A stretch of 14,035 nt of DNA. Source: Actinomycetota bacterium (GTDB taxonomy: Bacteria > Actinomycetota > Thermoleophilia > Gaiellales > F1-60-MAGs149). This document shows, in pieces, positions 7,018-14,035 of the stretch. The stretch lies in the NCBI GenBank assembly GCA_947481755.1, contig CANKHS010000021.1, positions 1 through 14,035 on the forward strand, written 5' to 3'. How positions within the stretch are numbered: the stretch's first letter is position 1; every line of letters starts with the position of its first letter. The notes below the pieces were generated by a model. The model was not told the DNA's origin. It ran no database searches and was given only the letters and a program-made list of their open reading frames with translations. Position numbers and translations under genes: made by a program.

Positions 7018-8478
7018 TTGAGCAGCACCATTGCAGCACCCCTGACCAGCAGCGACTATCGCGTCGCCGACCTCTCGCTCGCCGAATGGGGTCGCAAGGA
7101 GATCACGATCGCCGAGCACGAGATGCCCGGTTTGATGTCGTTGCGGGAGGAGTATGCCGCCGAGCAGCCACTTGCCGGTGCGCGCATCACTGGCTCGCTG
7201 CACATGACGATTCAGACGGCTGTCTTGATTGAGACGCTCGTCGTGCTCGGTGCTGAGGTGCGTTGGGCAAGCTGCAACATCTTCTCGACGCAGGACCAGG
7301 CTGCTGCCGCGATCGCGGTCGGCCCGCATGGCACCGTTGACGAGCCGCGCGGTGTCCCCGTCTTCGCCTGGAAGGGCGAGACGCTCGAGGAGTATTGGTG
7401 GTGCACCGAGCAGGCCATGACGTGGCCCGACAGTGGACCGAACATGATTCTCGACGACGGTGGCGACGCCACCATGCTCGTCCACAAGGGTCGCGAGTAC
7501 GAGCTGGCCGGTGCGGTTCCTGACCCCTCGACGGGTGAGTCTGAGGAGTTCCAGGTCTTCCTGACGCTCCTCCAGGCCTCCGTCGCTGCCGATGGTCACA
7601 AGTGGACCACGATTGCCGACGGCATCAAGGGTGTCACCGAAGAGACCACGACGGGCGTGTTGCGTCTGGCTCAGATGTTTGACGAAGGTACGCTGCTGTT
7701 CCCGGCGATCAACGTCAACGACTCCGTTACCAAGAGCAAGTTCGACAACCTCTACGGCTGCCGCCACTCGCTCGTCGACGGCATCAACCGCGGTATCGAC
7801 CTGATGCTCGCCGGCAAAATGGCCGTCGTCTGCGGCTTCGGCGACGTCGGGAAGGGCTCGGCTGAGTCGCTGCGCGTGCAGGGTGCACGTGTCGCCATCG
7901 CCGAGATTGATCCGATCTGCGCGTTGCAGGCTCTGATGGAGGGCTACGACGTTGTCCTGCTTGACGATGTGATCTCGCAGGCCGACATCATCATCACGGC
8001 GACCGGTAACCGCGACATCGTGACGGTTGAGCACATGGCGAAGATGAAGAACAACGCCGTGCTCGGCAATATCGGTCACTTCGACAACGAGATCGACATG
8101 GCCGCGTTGGCCGAGTACCCCGGTATTCGCCGCGAGAACGTGAAGCCGCAGGTTGACCAGTGGTTCTTCGAGGATGGTCACGCGATCATCGTCTTGAGCG
8201 AAGGCCGCCTGCTCAACCTTGGCAACGCCACGGGACACCCGAGCTTCGTGATGAGCGCTTCGTTTACGAACCAGGTCATCGCCCAGATCGAGTTGTTCGG
8301 GCACACCAAGGACTACCCGCTTGGCGTTCACGTCTTGCCGAAGCATCTCGACGAGAAGGTCGCACGGTTGCACGTCACCGCACTTGGTGGCCAGCTGACC
8401 GAGTTGCGTCCCGATCAGGCCGCCTACATTGGCGTCCCAGTCGAGGGTCCGTACAAGGCCGATCGGTACCGCTACTAA
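7018..8478 (+). CDS. ahcY: Adenosylhomocysteinase (S-adenosylhomocysteine hydrolase)
   Basis: Hydrolyses S-adenosylhomocysteine, the product inhibitor left by SAM-dependent methyltransferases, to adenosine and homocysteine, using bound NAD. The 486 aa length fits the long bacterial form with an insertion at about residues 150-195. Landmarks are [14 protein letters not shown] (62-75), [23 protein letters not shown] (147-152), [27 protein letters not shown] (Lys240, Asp244), the Rossmann NAD loop [10 protein letters not shown] (273-282), [10 protein letters not shown], and the C-terminal PYKADRYRY, whose Lys and Tyr reach the NAD of a neighbouring subunit. The TTG start is supported by the excellent AAAGGAG spacing. 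It is transcribed alone from its own promoter. Confidence 0.97.
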   Translation: MSSTIAAPLTSSDYRVADLSLAEWGRKEITIAEHEMPGLMSLREEYAAEQPLAGARITGSLHMTIQTAVLIETLVVLGAEVRWASCNIFSTQDQAAAAIAVGPHGTVDEPRGVPVFAWKGETLEEYWWCTEQAMTWPDSGPNMILDDGGDATMLVHKGREYELAGAVPDPSTGESEEFQVFLTLLQASVAADGHKWTTIADGIKGVTEETTTGVLRLAQMFDEGTLLFPAINVNDSVTKSKFDNLYGCRHSLVDGINRGIDLMLAGKMAVVCGFGDVGKGSAESLRVQGARVAIAEIDPICALQALMEGYDVVLLDDVISQADIIITATGNRDIVTVEHMAKMKNNAVLGNIGHFDNEIDMAALAEYPGIRRENVKPQVDQWFFEDGHAIIVLSEGRLLNLGNATGHPSFVMSASFTNQVIAQIELFGHTKDYPLGVHVLPKHLDEKVARLHVTALGGQLTELRPDQAAYIGVPVEGPYKADRYRY

Positions 8479-8491
8479 GCGATCCGTTCGT

Positions 8492-8497
8492 TAGGCT
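8492..8497 (+). promoter_or_regulatory. Possible -10 element of a leaderless transcript for the FAD enzyme gene
   Basis: TAGGCT is followed by 6 bases and then the ATG at 8504. No Shine-Dalgarno is present in the 25-bp gap after ahcY. The layout matches that at 3934-3946. No -35 match is seen, and the element lies 14 bp after the ahcY stop. Confidence 0.45.
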
Positions 8498-8503
8498 GGT
8501 CGG

Positions 8504-9865
8504 ATGGTCGAAGACCGCGACGTAGTGATTATCGGTGGCGGTATCGCCGGGATGACCGCTGCGCGCGAGCTTCGCGACCTCGATCCGCTGATCCTCGAGT
8601 CCTCAGAGCGCGTCGGTGGTCGTGTCTGGTCCAAGCGGCGCGGCGACCTTGCGTTGTCGGTCGGCGCCCATATGTTTCCGCCGCCCGATTCGATCATTGG
8701 TCGCCAGGTCGATGAGTTCGGGCTCGAGGTCTTGCCGATCACCGGGTCGATGCTCAATATCGCGATGAACGACCGCATCGTGGCGGGCGCACGACCGGAG
8801 GCGTTTCCGCTCAAGCTCGCCCTGTCGCTGCGTGGGCGCGTAGCGTTCGCGCGTGCCGGACTCAAGGTCCGCAAGGCCGTGGCCGAGCACGAAGCGGCCG
8901 TCATTCGCCGTCCGGGTGATACCGAGGCGATGATTCGCCTGCGTTCGATGCAGGCTGGGGGAGACATCTCGTTTGGTGACTATCTCGGGTCTCTCCACCC
9001 AGAGGCAGAGCGAATCTTCCAGGCGCTCTGCAATCGCTCGAGTGGTGACTTGGACTCGATCACGAAGGCATCGATGGCGACGCTGTTCGCCCACGTCTGG
9101 GATTCCGGCGATTTGGGACGCAACATGCGTGGCGGATCAGGCCTCCTGGTTGACGCGCTTGGACAGGATCTGGCTCCACACATCCGCCTCCAGACGGCGG
9201 TCACCCGAATCGCGGTCACCGCTTCGGGCGTTGATGTGGAGTACGTCGGCCCCGACGGGGCCGGCACAATTCATGCACGCACGGTGGTTCTCGCGATTCC
9301 GGCGCCGTTGATTCCTGCGTTGTTCGGAGAGTCGTTACCGGCCGACACGGCCTCTGCTCTCGCGCGCGTAACGATCGGCCCAACCACGGTGCTCAGCGTG
9401 CTCACGGACGAGACTGAGCCCATGCCCTGGGATGACATCTACTCGCTGTTGACCCCCGATTGTCGTTTCAACATGTTCTTCAATCACTCGAACGCGTTTC
9501 ACGCGACAGGTGCGCCAAAGCAGGGCAGCCTGTTGATGATCTATGGCGGTGGAGGACGCGCTCGTGCGCTGGCGGGCCTGACGGACGCCGAGAAGGAGCG
9601 TGCGTTCCTCGACGATCTCCACCGGCTCTATCCCCAGACCCGCGGGCACATCGCGGAGACGTGGCTGATGCCGTGGCAGTACGCCGTGCCGCACGCCACG
9701 CCGGGTCGGTGGCGTGTGCAGGAGACGCTCGATCGCGGCATTGCAGATCGTGTCTTCCTCGCGGGCGACTGGGTCGGCGAGTTCGGCGCGATGGAGACGG
9801 CAGCCGAGACGGGAGTCGACGCGGCCGCTGCCGCCCGGCGCGTGTTGAGTGCTGATCGGGCCTGA
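8504..9865 (+). CDS. FAD-dependent oxidoreductase, amine oxidase / protoporphyrinogen oxidase-like
   Basis: A 453-aa flavoprotein of the flavin amine oxidase superfamily (PF01593-type), which also includes protoporphyrinogen oxidase and phytoene desaturases. The N-terminal ADP-binding Rossmann motif is VVIIGGGIAGMTAARELR (residues 7-24), followed by the acidic strand end and the GG doublet ERVGGRVWS (35-43). The C-terminal FAD-binding signature VFLAGDWVGEFGAMETAAETG lies about 30 residues from the end. The central substrate domain is not diagnostic. No signal peptide or membrane helix is evident. The substrate is unknown: carotenoid-, haem- or amine-type chemistry is possible. An acetoacetate-decarboxylase-fold gene follows after 43 bp and may act in the same pathway. 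Confidence 0.88.
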   Translation: MVEDRDVVIIGGGIAGMTAARELRDLDPLILESSERVGGRVWSKRRGDLALSVGAHMFPPPDSIIGRQVDEFGLEVLPITGSMLNIAMNDRIVAGARPEAFPLKLALSLRGRVAFARAGLKVRKAVAEHEAAVIRRPGDTEAMIRLRSMQAGGDISFGDYLGSLHPEAERIFQALCNRSSGDLDSITKASMATLFAHVWDSGDLGRNMRGGSGLLVDALGQDLAPHIRLQTAVTRIAVTASGVDVEYVGPDGAGTIHARTVVLAIPAPLIPALFGESLPADTASALARVTIGPTTVLSVLTDETEPMPWDDIYSLLTPDCRFNMFFNHSNAFHATGAPKQGSLLMIYGGGGRARALAGLTDAEKERAFLDDLHRLYPQTRGHIAETWLMPWQYAVPHATPGRWRVQETLDRGIADRVFLAGDWVGEFGAMETAAETGVDAAAAARRVLSADRA

Positions 9866-9897
9866 TTGCGTTGTTACCGTGTCACCGCCGACCACGT

Positions 9898-9902
9898 AGG
9901 AG
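9898..9902 (+). promoter_or_regulatory. Ribosome binding site of the ADC-fold gene
   Basis: AGGAG lies 6 bases before the ATG at 9909. A TACCGT at 9875-9880 could be a -10 box for a separate transcript, but no -35 supports it. Confidence 0.65.
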
Positions 9903-9908
9903 TGTCCG

Positions 9909-10727
9909 ATGACGTCGATCGATGATCTCAAGGGTTTTAGTTATCCGCTGACCCCGGGTGGCAAGTCGTCGTTAGTGGGTGAGATGCCGTGGCACTACGC
10001 GACGGAGTACCTCAACATTGCGTACCGGACCGACCCTGCCGTGATTGCCTCGTATCTGCCGGCACCGCTCGAGCCAGGCCCAGAGCCCGACATGGCCTAC
10101 GTTGCGTTTAGTCGCTGGTGGTCCGTGTGGGATTCCGAGCAAGACATGGCGTTCGTCAACCCCGAGCGCACGCAGTACCAAGAGGCCGCGATCTGGGTCA
10201 ACTGTTCCTATCAGGGCGAGCCGGGTCAGATCTGTCTCCAGATCTGGGTTAGCAACGACTTCACGATGGCGCGCGGCTGGTTTATGGGCTTCGCCAAGAA
10301 GCTCGGTCAGGTGCACGTGACCGACTACCACCCGCTCAACCCCGTGCAGCAGCCACTGGGTCCAGGCAGTCGCCTCAAGGGGTACGTCGTGGCGCATGGT
10401 GAGCGGCTAATCGAGGGTACGATGGAGGTCGAGCGCCGCATCACGCGCGAGGAACTTCCGCCGCCGATGGGCCGTCCGCTGTTCCACATCCGCCACTTTC
10501 CGAGCATCGTTCGCGGCGCGAAGCCCTCGGTGCTCGAACTGGTCAAACTCGGCGCCGAGAACATGACCTTCGGCGAAGAGCTCTGGGCCGGCAAGGGCGA
10601 CCTGACGTTCCTGCCCTCCGAGATCGAGGAGCACATGGCGCTCGCCCCGACCGAGATCGTCGGTGCGTATCGCTATTCGTCGGGCTACACGTTCCCCGGC
10701 GGAGAAGTGCTGCATTCCTGGGTTTAA
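9909..10727 (+). CDS. Acetoacetate decarboxylase-fold protein
   Basis: A 272-aa protein of the acetoacetate decarboxylase (ADC) superfamily. In true ADC a lysine, tuned by its neighbour lysine, forms a Schiff base with the keto substrate. The lysine pair is present in GFAKKLGQV (Lys130-Lys131; the classical motif is GYPKKLA, so the proline is alanine here). The preceding segment NDFTMARGWF corresponds to the usual DDxxAxxxGRE, with Glu replaced by Trp. QYQEAAIWV supplies a glutamate in the place of the conserved ADC Glu, and YLPAPLEPGPEPDMAYVAF matches the N-terminal strand. Many members are not decarboxylases, as MppR shows. The substrate is unknown. It follows the FAD enzyme gene and has its own Shine-Dalgarno. 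Confidence 0.85.
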   Translation: MTSIDDLKGFSYPLTPGGKSSLVGEMPWHYATEYLNIAYRTDPAVIASYLPAPLEPGPEPDMAYVAFSRWWSVWDSEQDMAFVNPERTQYQEAAIWVNCSYQGEPGQICLQIWVSNDFTMARGWFMGFAKKLGQVHVTDYHPLNPVQQPLGPGSRLKGYVVAHGERLIEGTMEVERRITREELPPPMGRPLFHIRHFPSIVRGAKPSVLELVKLGAENMTFGEELWAGKGDLTFLPSEIEEHMALAPTEIVGAYRYSSGYTFPGGEVLHSWV

Positions 10728-10801
10728 GACTCGCTTAGGCCCGGTCGACGAGGTCATCCGCAGGCAACATGCGATGCGGTGGAGAATCACGCTAGTTCGC
10801 C

Positions 10802-10807
10802 TATGAT
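10802..10807 (+). promoter_or_regulatory. Probable -10 box of the tRNA-Gly gene
   Basis: TATGAT ends 10 bases before the first base of the tRNA. The -35 is not recognisable. The rest of the gap 10728-10817 holds only a weak CCGCA/TGCGG inverted repeat (10758-10779) and no T-run terminator for the preceding gene. Confidence 0.5.
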
Positions 10808-10817
10808 CCGGTTCCAC

Positions 10818-10890
10818 GCGGGCGTAGCTCAGTTGGTAGAGCGTGTGCTTCCCAAGCATAAGGTCGTGGGTTCGAGACCCATCGCCCGCT
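10818..10890 (+). tRNA. tRNA-Gly (anticodon CCC)
   Basis: A complete 73-base cloverleaf. The acceptor stem GCGGGCG pairs perfectly with CGCCCGC. T8 and A9 are followed by the D arm GCTC/GAGC with loop AGTTGGTA. The anticodon stem TGTGC/GCATA has one G-T pair and encloses the loop TTCCCAA, giving anticodon CCC, which reads the glycine codon GGG. The variable region is AGGTC, and the T arm is GTGGG/CCCAT with loop TTCGAGA. The discriminator base is T, as expected for tRNA-Gly. CCA is not encoded, since CTC follows, so it must be added by the CCA-adding enzyme. Confidence 0.97.
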
Positions 10891-10951
10891 CTTTTGTGAC
10901 ACCTCTGTGCAGCAACGTGTCATATCGCGATCACGCATCAATGCACGGTTT

Positions 10952-10971
10952 CGGAGGAGTTTTGTCCTCCG
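10952..10971 (+). promoter_or_regulatory. Hairpin containing a Shine-Dalgarno-like sequence upstream of ftsQ
   Basis: CGGAGGA and TCCTCCG form a perfect 7-bp stem around a GTTTTG loop. The left arm contains GGAGGAG, the strongest Shine-Dalgarno match in the region, but no in-frame start codon lies at normal distance behind it. There is no T-run after the stem, so a tRNA terminator is less likely. Confidence 0.45.
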
Positions 10972-10987
10972 CGCAGAAATCCGCTAC

Positions 10988-11860
10988 ATGCAGTTTCCAA
11001 TGTCGGTCGAGCGCGTGTCGCAGATGCAGGTGCGTCGTGCCGCTCTCGTGCCGATCGGTGTGCTCGGTCTCGTGCTTGTTGTCGGCCTTGGACTGGTCGG
11101 GTTTCGCGGGATCGAGGCAACGGGTGCGTTCAATGTTGACCGTGTGCAGGTCACGGGAGCAGGTAACTTTTCCGCAACCGTGCGGAAAACTGCGTTTCTG
11201 ACGGCGGGTGACACCAGCATGCTGTCCGTCAACCCTGCAGCTGTCGCGGTGGCGATCGCAAGCCTTCCACGCGTTAAGGCGGCCTACGTCGACCGTGCGT
11301 TTCCGAACACCCTCACAATCACGGTAGTTCCCGAACGTGCCGTCGCGATCGCGCCAACGGGGTCAGGTCGAGTGGTGTTGGCCGCTTCGGGTCGTGTGCT
11401 CGGGCCAGTCAACGGCGGTTCAATGGGCCTGCCAATCGTGGCCGCGGCACCGAGTGACATTCCGGGGCCTGGAGGTACGGTCAGCGCTCCCGGTGTGATC
11501 GCAGAGCTGGCTCTCGCCTCAGCGCGCAGCAAGTCCCTCCACTTCACCGCCATTGGGTACGGTCAGGATGGCCTGGTTGGTCGGACCGCGCAGGGTGCCG
11601 AAATACGGGTTGGGGATGGCGATCAGCTTGGTGTCAAGTTGAAGGTTGCGCGCTCTGTCTTACGTCGCGCGGGGCAGGATGTTCAGTACGTTGACGTGAC
11701 GGTCCCGGCGGCGCCTGTGCTGCGTCAGGGCGCACCCGATACGTTGACCGCAAACGCTCCGGCACCAACAACCGCGGCGATCAGTTCGGATTCTGGCAAC
11801 CTTGGAACCTGGGTAGCGGGAGCAGCACCTGCCGAGAGTATCCGCACGGTGTTTGGCTAG
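10988..11860 (+). CDS. ftsQ: Cell division protein FtsQ (POTRA domain)
   Basis: FtsQ/DivIB is a single-pass membrane protein that links the cytoplasmic Z-ring with septal wall synthesis. In the 290-aa form, a short basic cytoplasmic tail is followed by one membrane helix at about residues 18-39 (ALVPIGVLGLVLVVGLGLVG). An extracytoplasmic POTRA domain follows at about 48-120: FNVDRVQVTGAGNF, MLSVN, LPRVKAAYVDRAFPNTLTI, then VVPERAVA. A beta domain comes next, then an Ala/Pro/Thr-rich tail. The start is uncertain. GTG 10907 (317 aa) adds an Arg-rich stretch with atypical codons (ATA, AGG). ATG 10988 and ATG 11000 are more plausible but lack a well-placed Shine-Dalgarno. ftsZ follows after 182 bp. 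The pairwise context supports FtsQ. Confidence 0.88.
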   Translation: MQFPMSVERVSQMQVRRAALVPIGVLGLVLVVGLGLVGFRGIEATGAFNVDRVQVTGAGNFSATVRKTAFLTAGDTSMLSVNPAAVAVAIASLPRVKAAYVDRAFPNTLTITVVPERAVAIAPTGSGRVVLAASGRVLGPVNGGSMGLPIVAAAPSDIPGPGGTVSAPGVIAELALASARSKSLHFTAIGYGQDGLVGRTAQGAEIRVGDGDQLGVKLKVARSVLRRAGQDVQYVDVTVPAAPVLRQGAPDTLTANAPAPTTAAISSDSGNLGTWVAGAAPAESIRTVFG

Positions 11861-11861
11861 G

Positions 11862-11886
11862 CTCAGGATGAGGTTGAGAAATTTTT
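11862..11886 (+). terminator. Weak possible terminator after ftsQ
   Basis: CTCA and TGAG can pair around a 9-base loop, followed by AAATTTTTG. The stem of 4 pairs is short, so termination here would be inefficient or absent. Confidence 0.2.
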
Positions 11887-11919
11887 GTAGGCATCAATCG
11901 AAGACTGAGACTTGCGGGG

Positions 11920-11949
11920 TTGACGCTGGTTGCAGGAATTTAGTACACT
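11920..11949 (+). promoter_or_regulatory. Promoter of ftsZ
   Basis: TTGACG (11920-11925) and TACACT (11944-11949) are separated by 18 bp. This is the best -35/-10 pair in the window. Transcription would begin near 11956 and give a leader of about 87 bases before the ftsZ start. Confidence 0.7.
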
Positions 11950-11955
11950 GGACGA

Positions 11956-11997
11956 GGTTCTCGCCTGACGGCGGGGGCCATTCGTGTTTGAGGAACC
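11956..11997 (+). promoter_or_regulatory. Possible structured 5' leader of ftsZ
   Basis: GGTTC (11956-11960) can pair with GAACC (11993-11997). They enclose an inner stem CGCC-TGAC-GGCG (11962-11973). The structure would form at the very start of the predicted transcript, well upstream of the ribosome binding site, so it may protect the mRNA end or regulate it. Confidence 0.3.
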
Positions 11998-12031
11998 AAA
12001 CCTTTACCTTACGTAGACGTAGAGACTGAGC

Positions 12032-12036
12032 GGAGG
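12032..12036 (+). promoter_or_regulatory. Ribosome binding site of ftsZ
   Basis: GGAGG lies 6 bases before ATG 12043, which fixes the start there rather than at the in-frame ATG two codons later. Confidence 0.8.
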
Positions 12037-12042
12037 ACGATC

Positions 12043-13152
12043 ATGGCAATGCGAGACGGTAGCGGGGCATATCTGGCAGTCATCAAGGTCGTCGGCGTGG
12101 GCGGCGGCGGCACCAACGCGGTCAATCGCATGGTCGATGCGGGACTACGTGGTGTCGAATTTATCGCGGCCAACACGGACGCACAGGCGCTGTTGATGAC
12201 GGATGCTGACGTCAAGATCCAGCTTGGTGGCAAGATTACGCGCGGCCTCGGCGCCGGCGCGAATCCCGATGTCGGTCGTGAGGCCGCTGTTGAGAGTAAG
12301 GAAGAGATCAAAGAGGCGCTGCGTGGTGCCGACATGGTCTTCGTGACCGCGGGCGAGGGTGGCGGCACGGGTACCGGAGCTGCACCAGTCATTGCTGAGG
12401 TCGCTCGCGAGCTCGGTGCGCTGACCGTTGGTATCGTCACGCGCCCGTTCGGTTTCGAAGGTCGTCGCCGCGCTGAGCAGGCCGACCGCGGTGTCGAAGA
12501 GCTGGCAGCACACGTCGATACGATCGTCGTGATCCCGAACGACCGCCTGCTCAACCTGGTTGAGCGCCGCACCTCGATCGTCGATGCCTTCCAGATGGCC
12601 GACGACGTCCTGCGCCAAGGTGTCCAGGGCATTACCGACCTGATTACGATTCCCGGACTGATCAACCTCGACTTTGCGGATATCCGCACGGTCATGCGCG
12701 ATTCTGGCACCGCTCTGATGGGCATTGGTCAGGCTGCCGGCGATCGTCGAGCTGGAGAAGCAGCGCGCGCAGCCATCTCCTCGCCGCTGCTCGAGTCGAG
12801 CGTGCAGGGCGCGACGGGCATCCTGCTCAACATCACGGGTGGTTCGGAACTCGGGTTGTTCGAGGTCAACGATGCAGCCGAGGTTATTGCCGGCGCTGCC
12901 GATGCCAACGCCAACATCATTTTCGGCGCGGTTATCGACGAGGCAATGGGCGATCACATTCGTGTCACCGTCGTTGCCACGGGCTTCGACCGCAAGCCCG
13001 CTCCGATGCCGCGCAAGTCCGCGTCGTCGAGCGACCGTCCCGAGCCCCCAAACCCGACGTCGACGTTGGAGTTTGAGATTCCATCGCCGCGTTCGCTTGA
13101 GGTTTCGGACGACGCGCTGGATGTGCCGAGCTTCCTGAAGCTCGACGACTGA
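12043..13152 (+). CDS. ftsZ: Cell division protein FtsZ
   Basis: The bacterial tubulin homologue: a GTPase that polymerises into the Z-ring at midcell and recruits the divisome. The 369 aa show the nucleotide-binding [15 protein letters not shown] (16-30), AANTDAQAL (42-50), the tubulin signature [12 protein letters not shown] (104-115; usually GMGGGTGTG), RPFGFEG, PNDRLL, and the T7 synergy loop [14 protein letters not shown] (205-218) with the GTP-hydrolysis residues Asp210 and Asp213. A short Pro/Ser-rich linker ends in the C-terminal peptide [11 protein letters not shown], which normally binds partners such as SepF. It has its own promoter and a good Shine-Dalgarno. argH begins 10 bp after its stop. 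Confidence 0.98.
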   Translation: MAMRDGSGAYLAVIKVVGVGGGGTNAVNRMVDAGLRGVEFIAANTDAQALLMTDADVKIQLGGKITRGLGAGANPDVGREAAVESKEEIKEALRGADMVFVTAGEGGGTGTGAAPVIAEVARELGALTVGIVTRPFGFEGRRRAEQADRGVEELAAHVDTIVVIPNDRLLNLVERRTSIVDAFQMADDVLRQGVQGITDLITIPGLINLDFADIRTVMRDSGTALMGIGQAAGDRRAGEAARAAISSPLLESSVQGATGILLNITGGSELGLFEVNDAAEVIAGAADANANIIFGAVIDEAMGDHIRVTVVATGFDRKPAPMPRKSASSSDRPEPPNPTSTLEFEIPSPRSLEVSDDALDVPSFLKLDD

Positions 13153-13162
13153 GGCAGTACTG

Positions 13163-14035
13163 ATGGGCGAGCACGAGGCGAGCGGTCCGCTCTGGGCAGG
13201 CCGACTTGAGGGCGGACTGCATCCGGATGTCCTCGCGTTGTCGCAGTCGCTCGACATCGACTGTCGACTGCTGCCGTATGACGTGGCGGCCTCGAAGGCC
13301 CACGCACGGATGCTGGGTCGTCAGGGCATCATTCCGGCCGATGACGCCGCTGCGATCGTGCAGGCGCTCGACGCAGTCACGATCGACGACGGCGCCACAG
13401 ACGAGGACGTGCACTCGCTGATCGAGCGGCAGCTCGTCGCTCAGCTAGGTGACGTCGGTCGTCGGGTGCACGCCGGACGGTCGCGCAACGATCAGGTAGC
13501 AACAGCGTTTCGCCTCTGGTGCCGAGCGCATGCCTTTGCGTTGATTCAGGCGACCGCCGACCTCCAGACCGTACTCGTCTCGCGAGCGCAGACGGACGGG
13601 TCGGCCGTGCTGCCAGCCTTTACACACCTGCAGCGTGCTCAGCCCGTGCCGCTCGCCCATCATCTGGCCGCGCACGTCTGGAGCCTCCAACGTGACATCG
13701 GGCGTTTCCAAGCCGCACAAGACGCTGCGGATGTCTCGCCGCTTGGTGCGGGCGCCCTGGCCGGGTCCAGTCTGCCGCTCGACCCAGTCGGTGTGGCTGC
13801 CGACCTCGGGATGGCCGCGTCGTTTACCAACTCTCTGGACGCGGTCTCGGATCGCGACTTTGCGGTTGATTTGCTCTACGCCTGCACGCTCTGCCTCGTC
13901 CACTGCTCGCGGATGGGTGAGGAGCTGATTCTCTGGACGTCACAAGAGTTTGGCTGGGCCGCACTCGCCGACGACGTGGCGACCGGGTCGAGCATGATGC
14001 CGCAGAAGAAGAATCCGGATGTGGCCGAACTAGCC
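13163..14035 (+). CDS. argH: Argininosuccinate lyase, N-terminal part (3' end outside window)
   Basis: Cleaves argininosuccinate to arginine and fumarate, the last step of arginine synthesis. It belongs to the fumarase/aspartase superfamily. 291 codons are visible of about 460 expected, open to the window end. Landmarks are LWAGRLEGG (9-17), DEDVHSLIE (80-88), [12 protein letters not shown] (103-114; often HTGRSRNDQ), THLQRAQPV with His155, and the superfamily signature [12 protein letters not shown] (275-286), which carries the catalytic serine loop. ATG 13163 is preceded by GAGG 8 bases upstream, and the protein starts just before the conserved LWAGR. With only 10 bp after ftsZ it is probably co-transcribed with it. 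Confidence 0.96.
   Translation, partial: MGEHEASGPLWAGRLEGGLHPDVLALSQSLDIDCRLLPYDVAASKAHARMLGRQGIIPADDAAAIVQALDAVTIDDGATDEDVHSLIERQLVAQLGDVGRRVHAGRSRNDQVATAFRLWCRAHAFALIQATADLQTVLVSRAQTDGSAVLPAFTHLQRAQPVPLAHHLAAHVWSLQRDIGRFQAAQDAADVSPLGAGALAGSSLPLDPVGVAADLGMAASFTNSLDAVSDRDFAVDLLYACTLCLVHCSRMGEELILWTSQEFGWAALADDVATGSSMMPQKKNPDVAELA

Noticed and set aside
6866..7021. A small GTG-initiated frame before ahcY whose stop overlaps the TTG start (TTGA)
   Set aside because: It runs straight through the -10 box and both inverted repeats and has no coding signal. The overlap appears to be chance.
6952..8373. A 473-codon open frame on the minus strand opposite ahcY
   Set aside because: It is a shadow of the ahcY codon bias in GC-rich DNA. 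Its translation has no recognisable motifs, while the plus strand encodes a full AhcY.
10779..11201. A plus-strand frame whose translation contains GVAQLVERVLPKHKVVGSRP
   Set aside because: This is the well-known false protein produced by translating a tRNA gene. It runs through tRNA-Gly and into ftsQ in another frame.
12012..12023. Tandem CGTAGA repeat in the ftsZ leader
   Set aside because: Two copies of six bases are too little to distinguish from chance.
11868..12029. A 53-codon ORF between ftsQ and ftsZ, starting 4 bases after a TAGGCT
   Set aside because: It uses rare AGG and AGA codons, resembles no family, and covers the ftsZ promoter and leader.
12145..13257. A 370-codon open frame on the minus strand opposite ftsZ
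   Set aside because: It is a shadow of ftsZ, with low-complexity Arg/Asp/Gly-rich translation and no family resemblance.
1..14035. Mobile element, defence system, CRISPR array or horizontally acquired island
   Set aside because: No transposase, integrase, repeats with spacers, toxin-antitoxin pair or shift in base composition was seen. Genes are core metabolic, translation and division functions.

Overview
This window is a stretch of ordinary bacterial chromosome. It is GC-rich, strongly biased to G/C at third codon positions, and densely packed, with no mobile element, CRISPR array, integrase or phage gene seen. Several traits suggest a high-GC Gram-positive bacterium, probably a deep-branching actinobacterial line such as Thermoleophilia. 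These are ftsQ and ftsZ close together without ftsA, two genes that look leaderless (a -10-like hexamer six bases before the ATG), GTG and TTG starts, and a tRNA gene without an encoded CCA. RlmH and the unusual ArgS motif fit but do not prove this. The lineage is inference.

Layout: (1) positions 2-3137 hold a glycolytic operon, pgk (5' end missing), tpiA and gpmI, joined by 4-bp stop/start overlaps. They encode consecutive or nearby lower-glycolysis enzymes. (2) A metallophosphoesterase on the minus strand converges on gpmI and diverges from a small DUF3467 gene, with a 54-bp divergent promoter region between them. (3) DUF3467, rlmH (23S rRNA methyltransferase), argS (arginyl-tRNA synthetase) and a GNAT acetyltransferase run on the plus strand, mostly a translation-related group. 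(4) ahcY (S-adenosylhomocysteine hydrolase) has its own strong promoter, with two GC-rich inverted repeats upstream. (5) An FAD-dependent amine-oxidase-like enzyme and an acetoacetate-decarboxylase-fold enzyme form a two-gene group of unknown substrate. (6) tRNA-Gly(CCC). (7) ftsQ and ftsZ, a remnant of the division cluster, with a clear promoter and possibly structured leader before ftsZ. (8) argH (argininosuccinate lyase), cut by the window end.

The longest stretches without a gene are 11861-12042 (182 bp, holding the ftsZ promoter and leader), 6849-7017 (169 bp, holding the ahcY promoter and inverted repeats) and 10728-10817 (90 bp, the tRNA promoter). I found no convincing undescribed multi-gene system. 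The items most worth a second look are the arginyl-tRNA synthetase with a degenerate HIGH motif, the uncharacterised oxidase/ADC-fold pair, the leaderless-start signature, the Shine-Dalgarno hairpin upstream of ftsQ, and the paired inverted repeats before ahcY.
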